The notes under the pieces: model-generated
Database searches by the model: none
What the model was told of the DNA's origin: nothing
What the model saw: only the letters and a program-made list of their open reading frames with translations
In this document: positions 52,451 through 60,428 of the stretch, piece after piece
Layout: every line of letters begins with the position of its first letter
How positions within the stretch are numbered: position 1 is the first letter of the stretch
NCBI RefSeq assembly: GCF_902364025.1
Contig: NZ_CABJCG010000019.1
Coordinates: 61,089-125,088 of the forward strand
Reading direction: 5' to 3'
DNA: 64,000 nucleotides
Source of the DNA: Enterocloster lavalensis
GTDB lineage: Bacteria > Bacillota > Clostridia > Lachnospirales > Lachnospiraceae
Position numbers and translations under genes: made by a program

Positions 52451-54591
52451 AACGCTGGTGGCTTGAAATTACATTGAAAAGCGATCTGTGCGCGGCGACA
52501 GGGGACAGCGAGCAGGCAGTCACAAATATGAAAACGGCGCTGGAACACGGCCTGCCCATCATCCCCGCCAAGCGGCTGAAGGGCTGTCTGTTAAATGAAG
52601 GAAAGGAAATCGTTTCAAACGGCTTTGCAGCGCCAACCGAACTGGCCGATCTGTTCGGCCGCCCCGGTGCCTCCCATCCCGCCCGTCTCCATATCGGAGA
52701 TGCGCACATTTACCGCATTCCCGGTTTCCTGTTGGGAAAGGAGCGTGCGGACGGCGACGTGGTGCTCGAGAACTACGAGAAGGAGCTGAGGGAGCTGATC
52801 CGCCATCCAGAACTCGGTGAAGATTTGGCGGAGCGGCTCCTCACCAGGCTGCGGACCCGCACCGCCATTGACAAGGAACTGAAAACTGCGCAGAAAACTA
52901 CCCTGCGGACCATGCAGGTCGTCCCGCGGGGGATCGTATTCCGCAGCCTGTTAGAGCTTTCGGACGCTCAGGATCAGGCGGAGCCGCAGCTGCTGAAATG
53001 GTGCGTAAAGGCGCTGCGCCATGTGGGCCTGGGCATCACGAGAGGCTATGGGGAGGTGTCCTGCACCCTCACAGAGTATGTACCGCATGAGCAGGACGCT
53101 GCGAAGAGCAGTGGGATTCCCAAGGATTTTCCGGGCGAAAATGCTATGGAATACGAGATCGAGCTGCAGAATCCGGTGCTGTTTTCCGGCAGCAGAGGGC
53201 TGTATGAGGATTGCTGCGACTATATTCCTGGCTCCGCGATTATGGGCGCGCTGGCCGCCATGTACATAGCCGACCATGGGCTTGGCGCAGACGCCCACCA
53301 GGACGAGGCATTTTCCAAAATCTTCCTCCGGGATGGAGTGTGCTTCGGAAACGGTTTCCTGAAAGCCGCCGCGGGCGGACAGGACAGAACCTTTTACCCG
53401 GCTCCGGCCTTCCTGGCGTTGGAAAAGCGGGGGGAGGGCAGACTGATCAACCGCCTGGATACGGATGGCGAGAATGAGCGGAGAAAAGAAATCACCGGCC
53501 AGGTGGCCTTTGACTGGAGAGACGACACGGTTTATCTGGCCGATGTGGACAAGGAGGTCAGGCTGCACCACGAGCGTCCAAAGGACAGGGGAATCGGTCA
53601 CGCAGTCAACGACCGTCTCCAGGCCGGAGCGGTGGACATGGGACAATTCTTCTCCTACATGTGCATTTCCGGAGGACAGCGTTTTTCCGGAGTAATCCGG
53701 GGAAACGCCGGGGATTTGCGTGAGCTTGCCGCCTGCCTGGAGAAACGGGACTGGAATCTGAGGCTGGGACGCTCCCGCACTGCGGAGTATGGGAACGCCA
53801 GGATATGCCTGTTCCCGGCAAGGGGCGGGCAGCAGGAAGCCATTTCCGACCGGTGGGTGCTGTGGCTCTTGTCTCCCATGGTTTTCGCCGGTGAGGGCTG
53901 TCCGGGAGAAGCGCCGGAGCAGGAGCATTTGGAAAGGCAGATTAGAAAACGCCTGGGCTGTTCGGTGGAAATCAGGGATACAATTTTAAAATACACCAGA
54001 ATCGGCGGATATAACGGCAAATGGAACCTTCCCCTGCCCCAGTATACAGCTCTGGCGCCAGGGTCTGTTATCTGCATTAAGACGGGGGAGAAGCTCTGTG
54101 CCTCCCAGCTGGAAGCTGAATTTTGGGGAGATATGGCGGGCAGAGGCTGCGGCCAGGTAAAGGCGCTGCCATGGGAAGAAATCCCAGAGTCCATGAAGAA
54201 TTACCATAAGATCGCAGTGGACAGCCGGGAAGCCGTGGAGAAGGACGAGCCGGCGGCCCAGGGCATATTGGTTTCAGAGCTGGAGGCATACCGGGAGCAG
54301 GAGAACCAGAGGGAAGCCCAGCGCCGGGAGGCAATGAGCATCCAGGCATCGCTGCCCAGCGCGGTGACAATCGAGCAGCTGATCGCGCTGATGGAAGAGC
54401 ACGAAGAATATTCCTACACCGAGCTCAAACGGGAGATCGATATGATTCGGGATGAGCAGAAAAAGTTAAAGACGCAGGAATTTTTGAAGCCCTGTGAGGG
54501 AAAGATGCACGAGTTTATTTACTTCTATTTGCTGAACAGCAAATGGAGTGCGAGAGGGGAGGCGGTAGGGAATGGAAAACAAAGAAAATAG
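52447..54591 (+). CDS. Cas7-Cas5-Cas11-like fusion of a type III-D variant
   Basis: Three parts can be seen in 714 residues. Residues about 1-225 are a Cas7/Csm3-like RAMP (IIPAKRLKGCL, RTRTAIDKELKTA, VGLGITRGYGEVSC). Residues about 235-585 are a second RAMP of Csx10/Cas5 type (LFSGSRGLYEDCCDYIPGSAIMGAL, FYPAPAFL, LGRSRTAEYGNARI). The last 120 are charged helices (YREQENQREAQRREAM onward) that could be the Cas11 small subunit. This order matches the Cas7-5-11 subunit of the III-Dv complex described from Synechocystis. It belongs to the crRNA-guided RNA-binding backbone. Assignment of the Cas11 part is inferred from position and helicity only. Confidence 0.8.
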   Translation: MKRWWLEITLKSDLCAATGDSEQAVTNMKTALEHGLPIIPAKRLKGCLLNEGKEIVSNGFAAPTELADLFGRPGASHPARLHIGDAHIYRIPGFLLGKERADGDVVLENYEKELRELIRHPELGEDLAERLLTRLRTRTAIDKELKTAQKTTLRTMQVVPRGIVFRSLLELSDAQDQAEPQLLKWCVKALRHVGLGITRGYGEVSCTLTEYVPHEQDAAKSSGIPKDFPGENAMEYEIELQNPVLFSGSRGLYEDCCDYIPGSAIMGALAAMYIADHGLGADAHQDEAFSKIFLRDGVCFGNGFLKAAAGGQDRTFYPAPAFLALEKRGEGRLINRLDTDGENERRKEITGQVAFDWRDDTVYLADVDKEVRLHHERPKDRGIGHAVNDRLQAGAVDMGQFFSYMCISGGQRFSGVIRGNAGDLRELAACLEKRDWNLRLGRSRTAEYGNARICLFPARGGQQEAISDRWVLWLLSPMVFAGEGCPGEAPEQEHLERQIRKRLGCSVEIRDTILKYTRIGGYNGKWNLPLPQYTALAPGSVICIKTGEKLCASQLEAEFWGDMAGRGCGQVKALPWEEIPESMKNYHKIAVDSREAVEKDEPAAQGILVSELEAYREQENQREAQRREAMSIQASLPSAVTIEQLIALMEEHEEYSYTELKREIDMIRDEQKKLKTQEFLKPCEGKMHEFIYFYLLNSKWSARGEAVGNGKQRK

Positions 54592-56053
54592 AATCCGCGC
54601 GCGGATTGTGGTTGAGATCGACGGATACCTGGACGCGCCTCTGCTGGTCGGTTCCGGCGAAGATGAGAAGGCGGATATAGACCAGCTGCTGACTGCGGAC
54701 GGGATTCCCTTTATACCGGGAAGCTCCATGGCCGGAGTGCTCAGGTCCTACCTGGAACAGGCGGCAGGACTGCGCGAGGCGGAGGCGCTGTTCGGGACTC
54801 TGGGCTGGACCCAGCGCACCAACGGGAAATGTGGGGAGGACGGCATAGTCCTTGAGTTACAGAGCCGGATTTTGGTATATGACACGCTTTTGAAGAACGG
54901 CTACACGGTGCGGCGGGATGGCGTCCGCCTGAACGAGGGGAAAACATCCGATGAGAATATGAAGTTTGACATGCAGGCCGTGGAGACAGGGGCTGACTGC
55001 CGCCTCCGGTTAGAAATCATTATAAGGGATAGTCAGGCGATGGATCATCTGGAAGCGGCCATTGACCGGGATCTTGCCAGAGTGAAATACTGCGTCAGCG
55101 GCCTGAAACGTGGAAGTCTCCGCTTGGGGGCCAAGAAAAACAGGGGCTTTGGAAAGCTGGAGGTGCGCCGGGCGCGCTACCGGACGTTCCGGATGGACGA
55201 CCGCGATGATTTCCAGGCATGGCTGGATTGGAACTGGGATCAGAAGGGGGCCTTTGAAGGCAGTAAAAAGTGGAGCGAGGAAGCGCTTCTGGCAGAAAGT
55301 CCTGCGGGAGAGCGCTGTATGCAGATTCCCCTTGCCCTCAGCGCCACACTTCTGATTCGCAGCTATGCAAGTCCGGGGTGGGGCAAGGAATCTGCCTCAG
55401 AGCAGGACCGGGACTTGACCGCCGATTGCGGACAGCTTGCGCTCAAAGACGGCACTGCTGTGATTCCGGGAAGCACCTGGGCCGGAGCGGTCCGCAGCTA
55501 TGTTGCGGATTTGGCAAGGCAGACAGGCGGCTTCATAAGCTGGGAAGAGGCGCAAAAGGCGCTGGAGCCATTTTGGGGAACCTGGAGCTCCGGCAGAAAG
55601 CGGAGCGCTCTGCGCGCCTCCCGCATAGTGTTTGAGGAGACCAGGATTTCGGGAGGCCACAGTCTGATGATGCGCAGAACCGCAGTGGACCGTTTCACTG
55701 GGGGAGCCGCCAAGGGAGCTCTTTTTGGTGAAACGCTGTGGGCGGGCGGAAATGTGCTTCTGACGGTCCGCTGGCAGGAACAGGGATTGGATGAACAGGA
55801 AAAAAATGCGCTGCCCGGCATGCTTTTGTGGGCGGTTCAAGGGCTTAACAGCGGTCTTTTGACTGTAGGCGGAGAAAGCGGAGTCGGAAGAGGGATATTT
55901 GAACCGGCGGGAGACGTGCTTCTGGACGGACAGGAGATTGAGGAAGAGAAAGAAAAACAGTATTTGCAGGCGGCAGCGCTCTGGTGCAGGCGGCAGAAGG
56001 AGGTACAGGATGGGAAAAATTCAGAAAATCACATCCACGTGCAAGCGTTATGA
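54572..56053 (+). CDS. Double Cas7 (Cas7-2x) RAMP protein
   Basis: The 493-residue protein contains two Csm3/Cas7-like domains. The first has PLLVGSGEDEKADIDQ, then PFIPGSSMAGVLRSYL, then LRLGAKKNRGFGKLEV. The second has LIRSYASPGWGKESAS, AVIPGSTWAGAVRSYV, VDRFTGGAAKGALFG and LTVGGESGVGRGIFE. Aspartates occur in both loops where Csm3 carries its target-RNA-cutting Asp (around KADID and DRDLTAD). It would provide two backbone positions and probably cleavage sites. It overlaps the gene before it by 20 bases and the csx19 gene by 44 bases. Confidence 0.87.
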   Translation: MENKENRIRARIVVEIDGYLDAPLLVGSGEDEKADIDQLLTADGIPFIPGSSMAGVLRSYLEQAAGLREAEALFGTLGWTQRTNGKCGEDGIVLELQSRILVYDTLLKNGYTVRRDGVRLNEGKTSDENMKFDMQAVETGADCRLRLEIIIRDSQAMDHLEAAIDRDLARVKYCVSGLKRGSLRLGAKKNRGFGKLEVRRARYRTFRMDDRDDFQAWLDWNWDQKGAFEGSKKWSEEALLAESPAGERCMQIPLALSATLLIRSYASPGWGKESASEQDRDLTADCGQLALKDGTAVIPGSTWAGAVRSYVADLARQTGGFISWEEAQKALEPFWGTWSSGRKRSALRASRIVFEETRISGGHSLMMRRTAVDRFTGGAAKGALFGETLWAGGNVLLTVRWQEQGLDEQEKNALPGMLLWAVQGLNSGLLTVGGESGVGRGIFEPAGDVLLDGQEIEEEKEKQYLQAAALWCRRQKEVQDGKNSENHIHVQAL

Positions 56054-56588
56054 GACGGAATTGCCGCAGAAGCAGGCCGGGGAAATCGTGAAACAGGAAT
56101 TTCCGGGTGAAGCGAAGCTCTACTTGGAAATGGACGATCAGGTCCTTCTGGGCTTGTATGACAGGGGAGTTTGGCGGGTCCGCCCGGATGGTCAGGGGAT
56201 TTGGGATTCATTTCTATGGGAACATGTGCAGAAATTGGTCATTTTCAATGAAGAACAGGAGCTCAGGTTGGTTCGCCGCGGCCAATATTTTCTCGGAAGG
56301 CTGCGCCGTGACGAGGCTTGCGGCAGCCAGACGTATGTGATGGACGAGGAACAGAAAATGTGGGGAGAAGGGCAGAGGGCAGACGAAGCCTGGAGTGTGT
56401 TGCGGTCAAGCCGGGGAGCTTCGGTCTGGGTACCGGAAGTATTGGGGATAGACGGCGGGGCGATAGGCCTCAGGGTCCGGAAATACTTCGAATTTCCTAA
56501 TGCAACGGAAAAACGCGGTCTGGTCGCCCAGATCGACGAACGGCTGTTGGGATTTTGCCCGTGGCCGAATCATAGGGGGTGTGTATAG
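56010..56588 (+). CDS. csx19: Csx19-like type III-D subunit
   Basis: The 192-residue protein has the features of Csx19/TIGR03984: IWDSFLWEHVQKLVIFNEEQELRLVRR, then YVMDEEQKMWGEG, then GLRVRKYFEFPN and AQIDERLLGFCPWP. Csx19 is a subunit typical of type III-D. The frame is open leftward to 55899, but ATG 56010 has AGGAGG seven bases upstream and homologues begin near this point. The stop overlaps the GTG start of the next gene. Confidence 0.8.
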   Translation: MGKIQKITSTCKRYETELPQKQAGEIVKQEFPGEAKLYLEMDDQVLLGLYDRGVWRVRPDGQGIWDSFLWEHVQKLVIFNEEQELRLVRRGQYFLGRLRRDEACGSQTYVMDEEQKMWGEGQRADEAWSVLRSSRGASVWVPEVLGIDGGAIGLRVRKYFEFPNATEKRGLVAQIDERLLGFCPWPNHRGCV

Positions 56589-58474
56589 TGGAGTATTTTA
56601 CAAATCCATACAATTTTGTGCCGTTTACGGGAACCTGCAAAAGGGGCGCGCTGACACTAGGGCCAAAGGAGTGCCTGACCGGCTATTTTGACTGCGAATT
56701 GGAACTTCTGACCCCGCTGTTCATTCCTAACACCTCCAATAAGTCCGCCTTGTGCAATGAGGAGGAGCGGATCAAAAAATATACCGGATACGAATTCTGT
56801 TCTTACGAAGATCTCTCCGGGGACACCCGGCTGGGAAAGGCGGGCCCAAAGGACCCGGTGATTCCTGGAAGCGAAATCAGGGGAGCGGTTCGGAGCGTGT
56901 ATGAGGCGGCGTTTGGAGGATGCATGTCTACGATGCGTGTGGATGGGGCTTTAGGGCGGAGAAACCCAAGCCCCAAGCGACCGGGCATAATGGAGAGAGA
57001 GGGGAAAAATGGCTGGTATCTCTATCCGTGTGAGCGCGCAATGTTGAATGCGGGCCCGACCAGGGAAGGCCAAAAGATGCCGGTCGAGGTATACGCATCT
57101 CTGAAAGAGGGGCAGTTGCTTTGGATTAAGCTGTCGGAAAATAGGTATAAGAACAGAAATTACATGGATAAGGTTGTAGAGCGTTACAAGATACCGGACG
57201 GGGGAAGGATACCGGATGGATATTGCCAGGCCTGGCTTCATAAGGGGGAGCCGTTTGGCAAGAAAAAGCACCATGAGTCCGTGTTCTACTGTAAAAACGA
57301 GGAGAGGAAAATGCTGGTACCGGAGGAAGAATACAGGGCCTACCAGCAGGTGATGGATAAATATAAGGATGGAAAGGCGTATTCCGCCTCTCCCATAGAT
57401 GAAAACCGTGTTTTAGTCTATTATGTGAATCAAAATGGCGTACCGCGAAACCTCTCCCCAGCCTGTATTGGAAACGAGATTTTTCAGAAAACGTTCAGGA
57501 AAATATTAGAGTCTAACGGAGGTTTTCAGCCGTGTGTGGATATGTCCGAATTGTGTCCGGCGTGTAAGATATTCGGGATGGTTTCAGACGGAAATGGAAC
57601 GAAAGGGGCGGTCTGCTCGCGCGTTCGCTTTGCGGACGCATGTTTAGGCGGAACATTGGGAAGCGAGAATGTGGAAGACTACTACGGCCCTTGCGTCGTT
57701 TTGCCGGAAGCAGGTGAACCGCGTCCGAGCGCGGTGGAGTTCTATACGGAGTCACCCTACAAGGATAAGGACAAAGGCGGTTGGAAAACGGAAGGGTATT
57801 GGACATATGATTATATGTTCGTTAAACAGAAGGGTAAAGAGGTTCGTGAGTTATTGGAGGAATCTCTGCCGGAACTGAGAGGACGCAAGTTTTATTGGCA
57901 TCATGATGGCTGGGAAAAATTGGAAAAAAATAATCCGTTAGATGGTGAAATGAAGCAGCGGATCCGGCCGCTCCTTCCGGATCATATGGCAAAGAGGGAA
58001 CGGAAATTTATCTTCCGGGTCTATTTTGATAAGCTGAATTGGGATGAACTGGGACGTCTGAGGTGGTCGCTGGACTTTATGGATCCGATTTGCGCACACA
58101 AAATTGGAAGAGGCAAGCCCTATGGGCTGGGAAGTGTGAGAATACACATCAACAATCTCAAAATCCGGGAGCTTGACGCGAATACAGGGCGTGTGGAACT
58201 GACGGAATTGTGTTATGAGAATTTGGGCCATAATATAGCGGAGGACAGTGAGGCGGTAAAAACGCTGAAGATAATGGCGGCAGCCGAGCCTCTCCGCCAC
58301 GACGTCAGTTATCCGCGAATAGATGGAAACAAGACCGAGTCGTTTCGTTGGTTTGTCAATAACCGTACAAGGAAAGAGACAACAACGCTGCAGCCAACAT
58401 TTTCCAAGATTCTTCCCAAAGCCGAGGAGGAACTGGATACGCAAAACATATGTGGGAAACGCCTGCACACGTAA
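56588..58474 (+). CDS. Large RAMP protein (TIGR03986 type, Cas7 with insertion)
   Basis: The 628-residue protein has a Cas7-like frame split by a long insertion. The beginning (LELLTPLFIPNTSN, then DPVIPGSEIRGAVRSVYEA) and the end (PICAHKIGRGKPYGLGSVRIHI) are Cas7/RAMP motifs, and CPACKIFGM marks a metal- or structure-binding cysteine pair. This is the TIGR03986 group and fits the Cas7-insertion subunit of III-Dv complexes. GTG 56588 has AGGGGGT upstream. Last gene before the array; 190 bases of leader follow. Confidence 0.85.
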   Translation: MEYFTNPYNFVPFTGTCKRGALTLGPKECLTGYFDCELELLTPLFIPNTSNKSALCNEEERIKKYTGYEFCSYEDLSGDTRLGKAGPKDPVIPGSEIRGAVRSVYEAAFGGCMSTMRVDGALGRRNPSPKRPGIMEREGKNGWYLYPCERAMLNAGPTREGQKMPVEVYASLKEGQLLWIKLSENRYKNRNYMDKVVERYKIPDGGRIPDGYCQAWLHKGEPFGKKKHHESVFYCKNEERKMLVPEEEYRAYQQVMDKYKDGKAYSASPIDENRVLVYYVNQNGVPRNLSPACIGNEIFQKTFRKILESNGGFQPCVDMSELCPACKIFGMVSDGNGTKGAVCSRVRFADACLGGTLGSENVEDYYGPCVVLPEAGEPRPSAVEFYTESPYKDKDKGGWKTEGYWTYDYMFVKQKGKEVRELLEESLPELRGRKFYWHHDGWEKLEKNNPLDGEMKQRIRPLLPDHMAKRERKFIFRVYFDKLNWDELGRLRWSLDFMDPICAHKIGRGKPYGLGSVRIHINNLKIRELDANTGRVELTELCYENLGHNIAEDSEAVKTLKIMAAAEPLRHDVSYPRIDGNKTESFRWFVNNRTRKETTTLQPTFSKILPKAEEELDTQNICGKRLHT

Positions 58475-58663
58475 GCGTAATTTAAAAATCATAAGTCACA
58501 AAGTGCGAACCACAAGCCCACATAAAATCCCAGGAACATTCGCACCGGAAATGGGAGGGAAAAAGGAAGAAGTTGTAAGAAGAGGGTTGATTTGTGGGGG
58601 GAAACGTGTAGAATATGAAATAAGAGAGTGTAGATTTAAGGAGAAAAATTGGTGAGATTTGCC
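58475..58663 (+). promoter_or_regulatory. CRISPR leader with promoter
   Basis: This A- and G-rich stretch between the last cas gene and the first repeat contains TTGATT (58587-58592) and TAGAAT (58609-58614) with a 16-base spacer. It also has the 20-base element at 58598-58617 that is shared with the region upstream of cas6. Repeat degeneration at the other end of the array supports that this is the leader side and that transcription runs to the right. Confidence 0.7.
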
Positions 58664-59102
58664 GTCACAGCCTGCGAGGGCTGTGTGGATTGAAATAATC
58701 CCCTGCTATATTTCACGCACGCCATCAGAAAGTCACAGCCTGCGAGGGCTGTGTGGATTGAAATATGCCATCGTGCGGGTGGATGCTGCGGATTACACGT
58801 CACAGCCTGCGAGGGCTGTGTGGATTGAAATCTTGCCATAGATGCCTCCTTATACTCTGATAACTCGTCACAGCCTGCGAGGGCTGTGTGGATTGAAATT
58901 CCCCTTCCTTAATATCATTAATACCCGAACAACCGTCACAGCCTGCGAGGGCTGTGTGGATTGAAATGCTGTCGATGATTTTGTAGGCTGGCGCGCCCTT
59001 GTGTCACAGCCTGCGAGGGCTGTGTGGATTGAAATGATCCGGTGTTTACGGAGACAGCCGGAAGCGCCGGTCACAGCCTGCGAAGGCTGTGCAGATTGAA
59101 AT
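58664..59102 (+). CRISPR. CRISPR array, 7 repeats and 6 spacers
   Basis: Repeats are 33 bases long and start at 58664, 58732, 58799, 58867, 58935, 59003 and 59070. The first six are identical: GTCACAGCCTGCGAGGG at the 5' end and CTGTGTGGATTGAAAT at the 3' end. They fold into a stem CACAGCC with GGCTGTG around six bases. The seventh has three changes (GAAGG, GCAGA) but keeps the stem. Spacers are 34-35 bases. ATTGAAAT is the usual 8-base crRNA handle, so crRNAs are read on the plus strand. A fragment, TCACAGCCT, at 59137-59145 looks like an eighth repeat in decay. No cas1 or cas2 is in the window. Confidence 0.98.
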
Positions 59103-59298
59103 CCACAGGCGGTCGGCTAATTTATTAGCCGATGACTCACAGCCTCCGCCTTTATTCCCCCTCCATCCACCTTCTACCCAAAACCCTCCCTTCACCCCCA
59201 AACACCCCCAACATTTCCTCAAAAATTCCTCTCCATCAGGATACTTTCTCCCAAAATCCGGTACAATAAACACTAGACCGGAAAAGGAGGAACAGAAA
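59103..59298. other. Region between array and integrase
   Basis: It holds a 33-base spacer-like stretch, the remnant repeat at 59136-59145, and a cytosine-rich tract (59153-59220) whose minus strand carries many runs of three to five G. TACAAT near 59262 could be a -10 for the integrase gene. AGGAGG at about 59286 is its ribosome binding site. Confidence 0.6.
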
Positions 59299-60156
59299 AT
59301 GAAAGACTTAAACAACCATTGCACAATCGATCTCCAAACCCTATCCCAATACCAACAACACCTCTACGAACAGGAAAAATCCTACCCCACAATCCAATCC
59401 TACCTGCGCAGCCTCAAGGCATTTGCAGTCTTTTTAGACGGCCGTCCATACACCAAAGAAACTGCGATCCGCTGGAAGGAAACCTTAACTTGCCGCTACG
59501 CCCCCAACACCGTCAACGCCATGCTGGCCGCGGTCAACGGCTTTGCTGAATTTTCGGGTTGTCCGCAATTCAAAGTAAAGCCCCTGAAAATACAGCGCGA
59601 GCTGTTCATCCGCCCCGAGCGGGAGTTGACACGGTCCGAGTACGGCCGCCTGGTAAACGCAGCCGACCGCAGCGGGAACCGCCGTTTATCCCTGGTGCTT
59701 CAGACCATCTGCGCCACCGGAATCCGGGTATCCGAACTGCGCTTTATCACCGCGGAGGCGGTGGAAAAGGGATATGCGCAGGTGGACTGCAAAGGCAAAC
59801 GGCGCACCGTTTTCCTGCCGGAAAAGCTGCGCCGTCTGATTGGAATCTATATGAAGAAACAAAAAAAGACCGCCGGAGCGGTATTTATAACCCGCAGCGG
59901 ACGGCCACTTGACCGGAGCAATATCTGGCGGGACATGAAAGCGCTGTGTGAGCGCGCCGGAGTTGAACCGGGCAAGGTATTCCCACACAATCTGCGCCAC
60001 CTGTTCGCGCGCACTTACTATATGTTGGAAAAAGACTTATCCCGCCTGGCCGATATTCTGGGGCATACCAATGTCTCAACCACGCGGATCTACACTGCGG
60101 AGAGCGGAACAGTCCACGCCCGCCAGATGGAGCGCATGGGACTTGTGATCACATAA
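59299..60156 (+). CDS. Tyrosine recombinase (Xer-like integrase)
   Basis: The 285-residue protein has an N-terminal SAM-like core-binding domain (about 10-95) and a catalytic domain with the complete set of active residues: R143 in ATGIRVSEL, a lysine in CKGKRRTV, H230-x-x-R233 in HNLRHLF, H256 in LGHTN and Y265 in TRIYT. No other phage or conjugation gene is near. Its stop codon lies inside the left one of two inverted recombination-like sites, so it most likely catalyses inversion of the segment that follows. ATG 59299 has GGAGG upstream; the frame extends left into the last CRISPR repeat but has no start signal there. Confidence 0.92.
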   Translation: MKDLNNHCTIDLQTLSQYQQHLYEQEKSYPTIQSYLRSLKAFAVFLDGRPYTKETAIRWKETLTCRYAPNTVNAMLAAVNGFAEFSGCPQFKVKPLKIQRELFIRPERELTRSEYGRLVNAADRSGNRRLSLVLQTICATGIRVSELRFITAEAVEKGYAQVDCKGKRRTVFLPEKLRRLIGIYMKKQKKTAGAVFITRSGRPLDRSNIWRDMKALCERAGVEPGKVFPHNLRHLFARTYYMLEKDLSRLADILGHTNVSTTRIYTAESGTVHARQMERMGLVIT

Positions 60157-60173
60157 TTTCCCTTTTGTTGTAA
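60146..60173 (+). repeat. Left recombination-like site of the invertible segment
   Basis: Arm TGATCACATAA, six-base core TTTCCC (60157-60162), arm TTTTGTTGTAA (60163-60173). The right arm is identical to that of the right site; the left arm matches at 7 of 11 positions. Together with the right site it gives a 23-base inverted repeat with one mismatch (60151-60173 against 60364-60386). It includes the recombinase stop codon. Confidence 0.8.
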
Positions 60174-60380
60174 TCCGGATACGCGTTCGTACAAAATTAC
60201 ATACCCAGTATACTACACCAAAAGTCATTTTACAACCAAAACAGACGCAGGTGGGACGGGAGGGCGCAAAGACAAGACCGGTGGTTTTGCCAGCAGCAAA
60301 CCGGTCTCTGTTTGTGTTATTAATGGATTGTCCGGACGGGAGGCGGTGGAAACGCCGCCTGATTTACAACAAAAGGGAAA
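60157..60380. other. Probable invertible promoter segment
   Basis: The segment lies between the two cores and carries a promoter in each orientation around the palindrome AGTATACT. On the plus strand TTCGTA (60186-60191) and TATACT (60209-60214) are 17 bases apart. On the minus strand TTGTAA (60230-60235) and TATACT (60207-60212) are also 17 apart and match consensus better. A hairpin (60275-60307) lies between the plus-strand promoter and the downstream gene. In the present orientation the better promoter points away from the diguanylate cyclase gene; inversion would point it at the gene without the hairpin in between. An extra arm-like sequence, TTACAACCAAA, lies at 60230. Confidence 0.72.
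60275..60307. terminator. Hairpin inside the invertible segment
   Basis: AGACCGGT pairs with ACCGGTCT, and inner bases (GTTT-GC with GC-AAAC) extend the stem. Moderately T-rich sequence flanks it on both strands, so it could stop transcription in either direction. Confidence 0.6.
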
Positions 60381-60391
60381 TTTTGTTGTAA
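60364..60391 (-). repeat. Right recombination-like site of the invertible segment
   Basis: Arm TTACAACAAAA, six-base core GGGAAA (60375-60380), arm TTTTGTTGTAA: the two 11-base arms are perfect inverted repeats around the core. This is the form of a tyrosine recombinase core site. The core is the reverse complement of that in the left site, so recombination between the two would invert the DNA between them. Confidence 0.82.
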
Positions 60392-60428
60392 TCCCTGTCC
60401 GCGGAGCAGGGAAAGGGTGGGATCATTT

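Noticed and set aside
58636..58841. Short open frames on both strands running through the CRISPR repeats
   Set aside because: They consist of repeat-derived sequence and spacers; this is a CRISPR array.
59089..59298. Longer N-terminus of the recombinase starting in the last CRISPR repeat
   Set aside because: No ribosome binding site; the added residues are proline-rich translation of the C-rich tract, and ATG 59299 is well supported.
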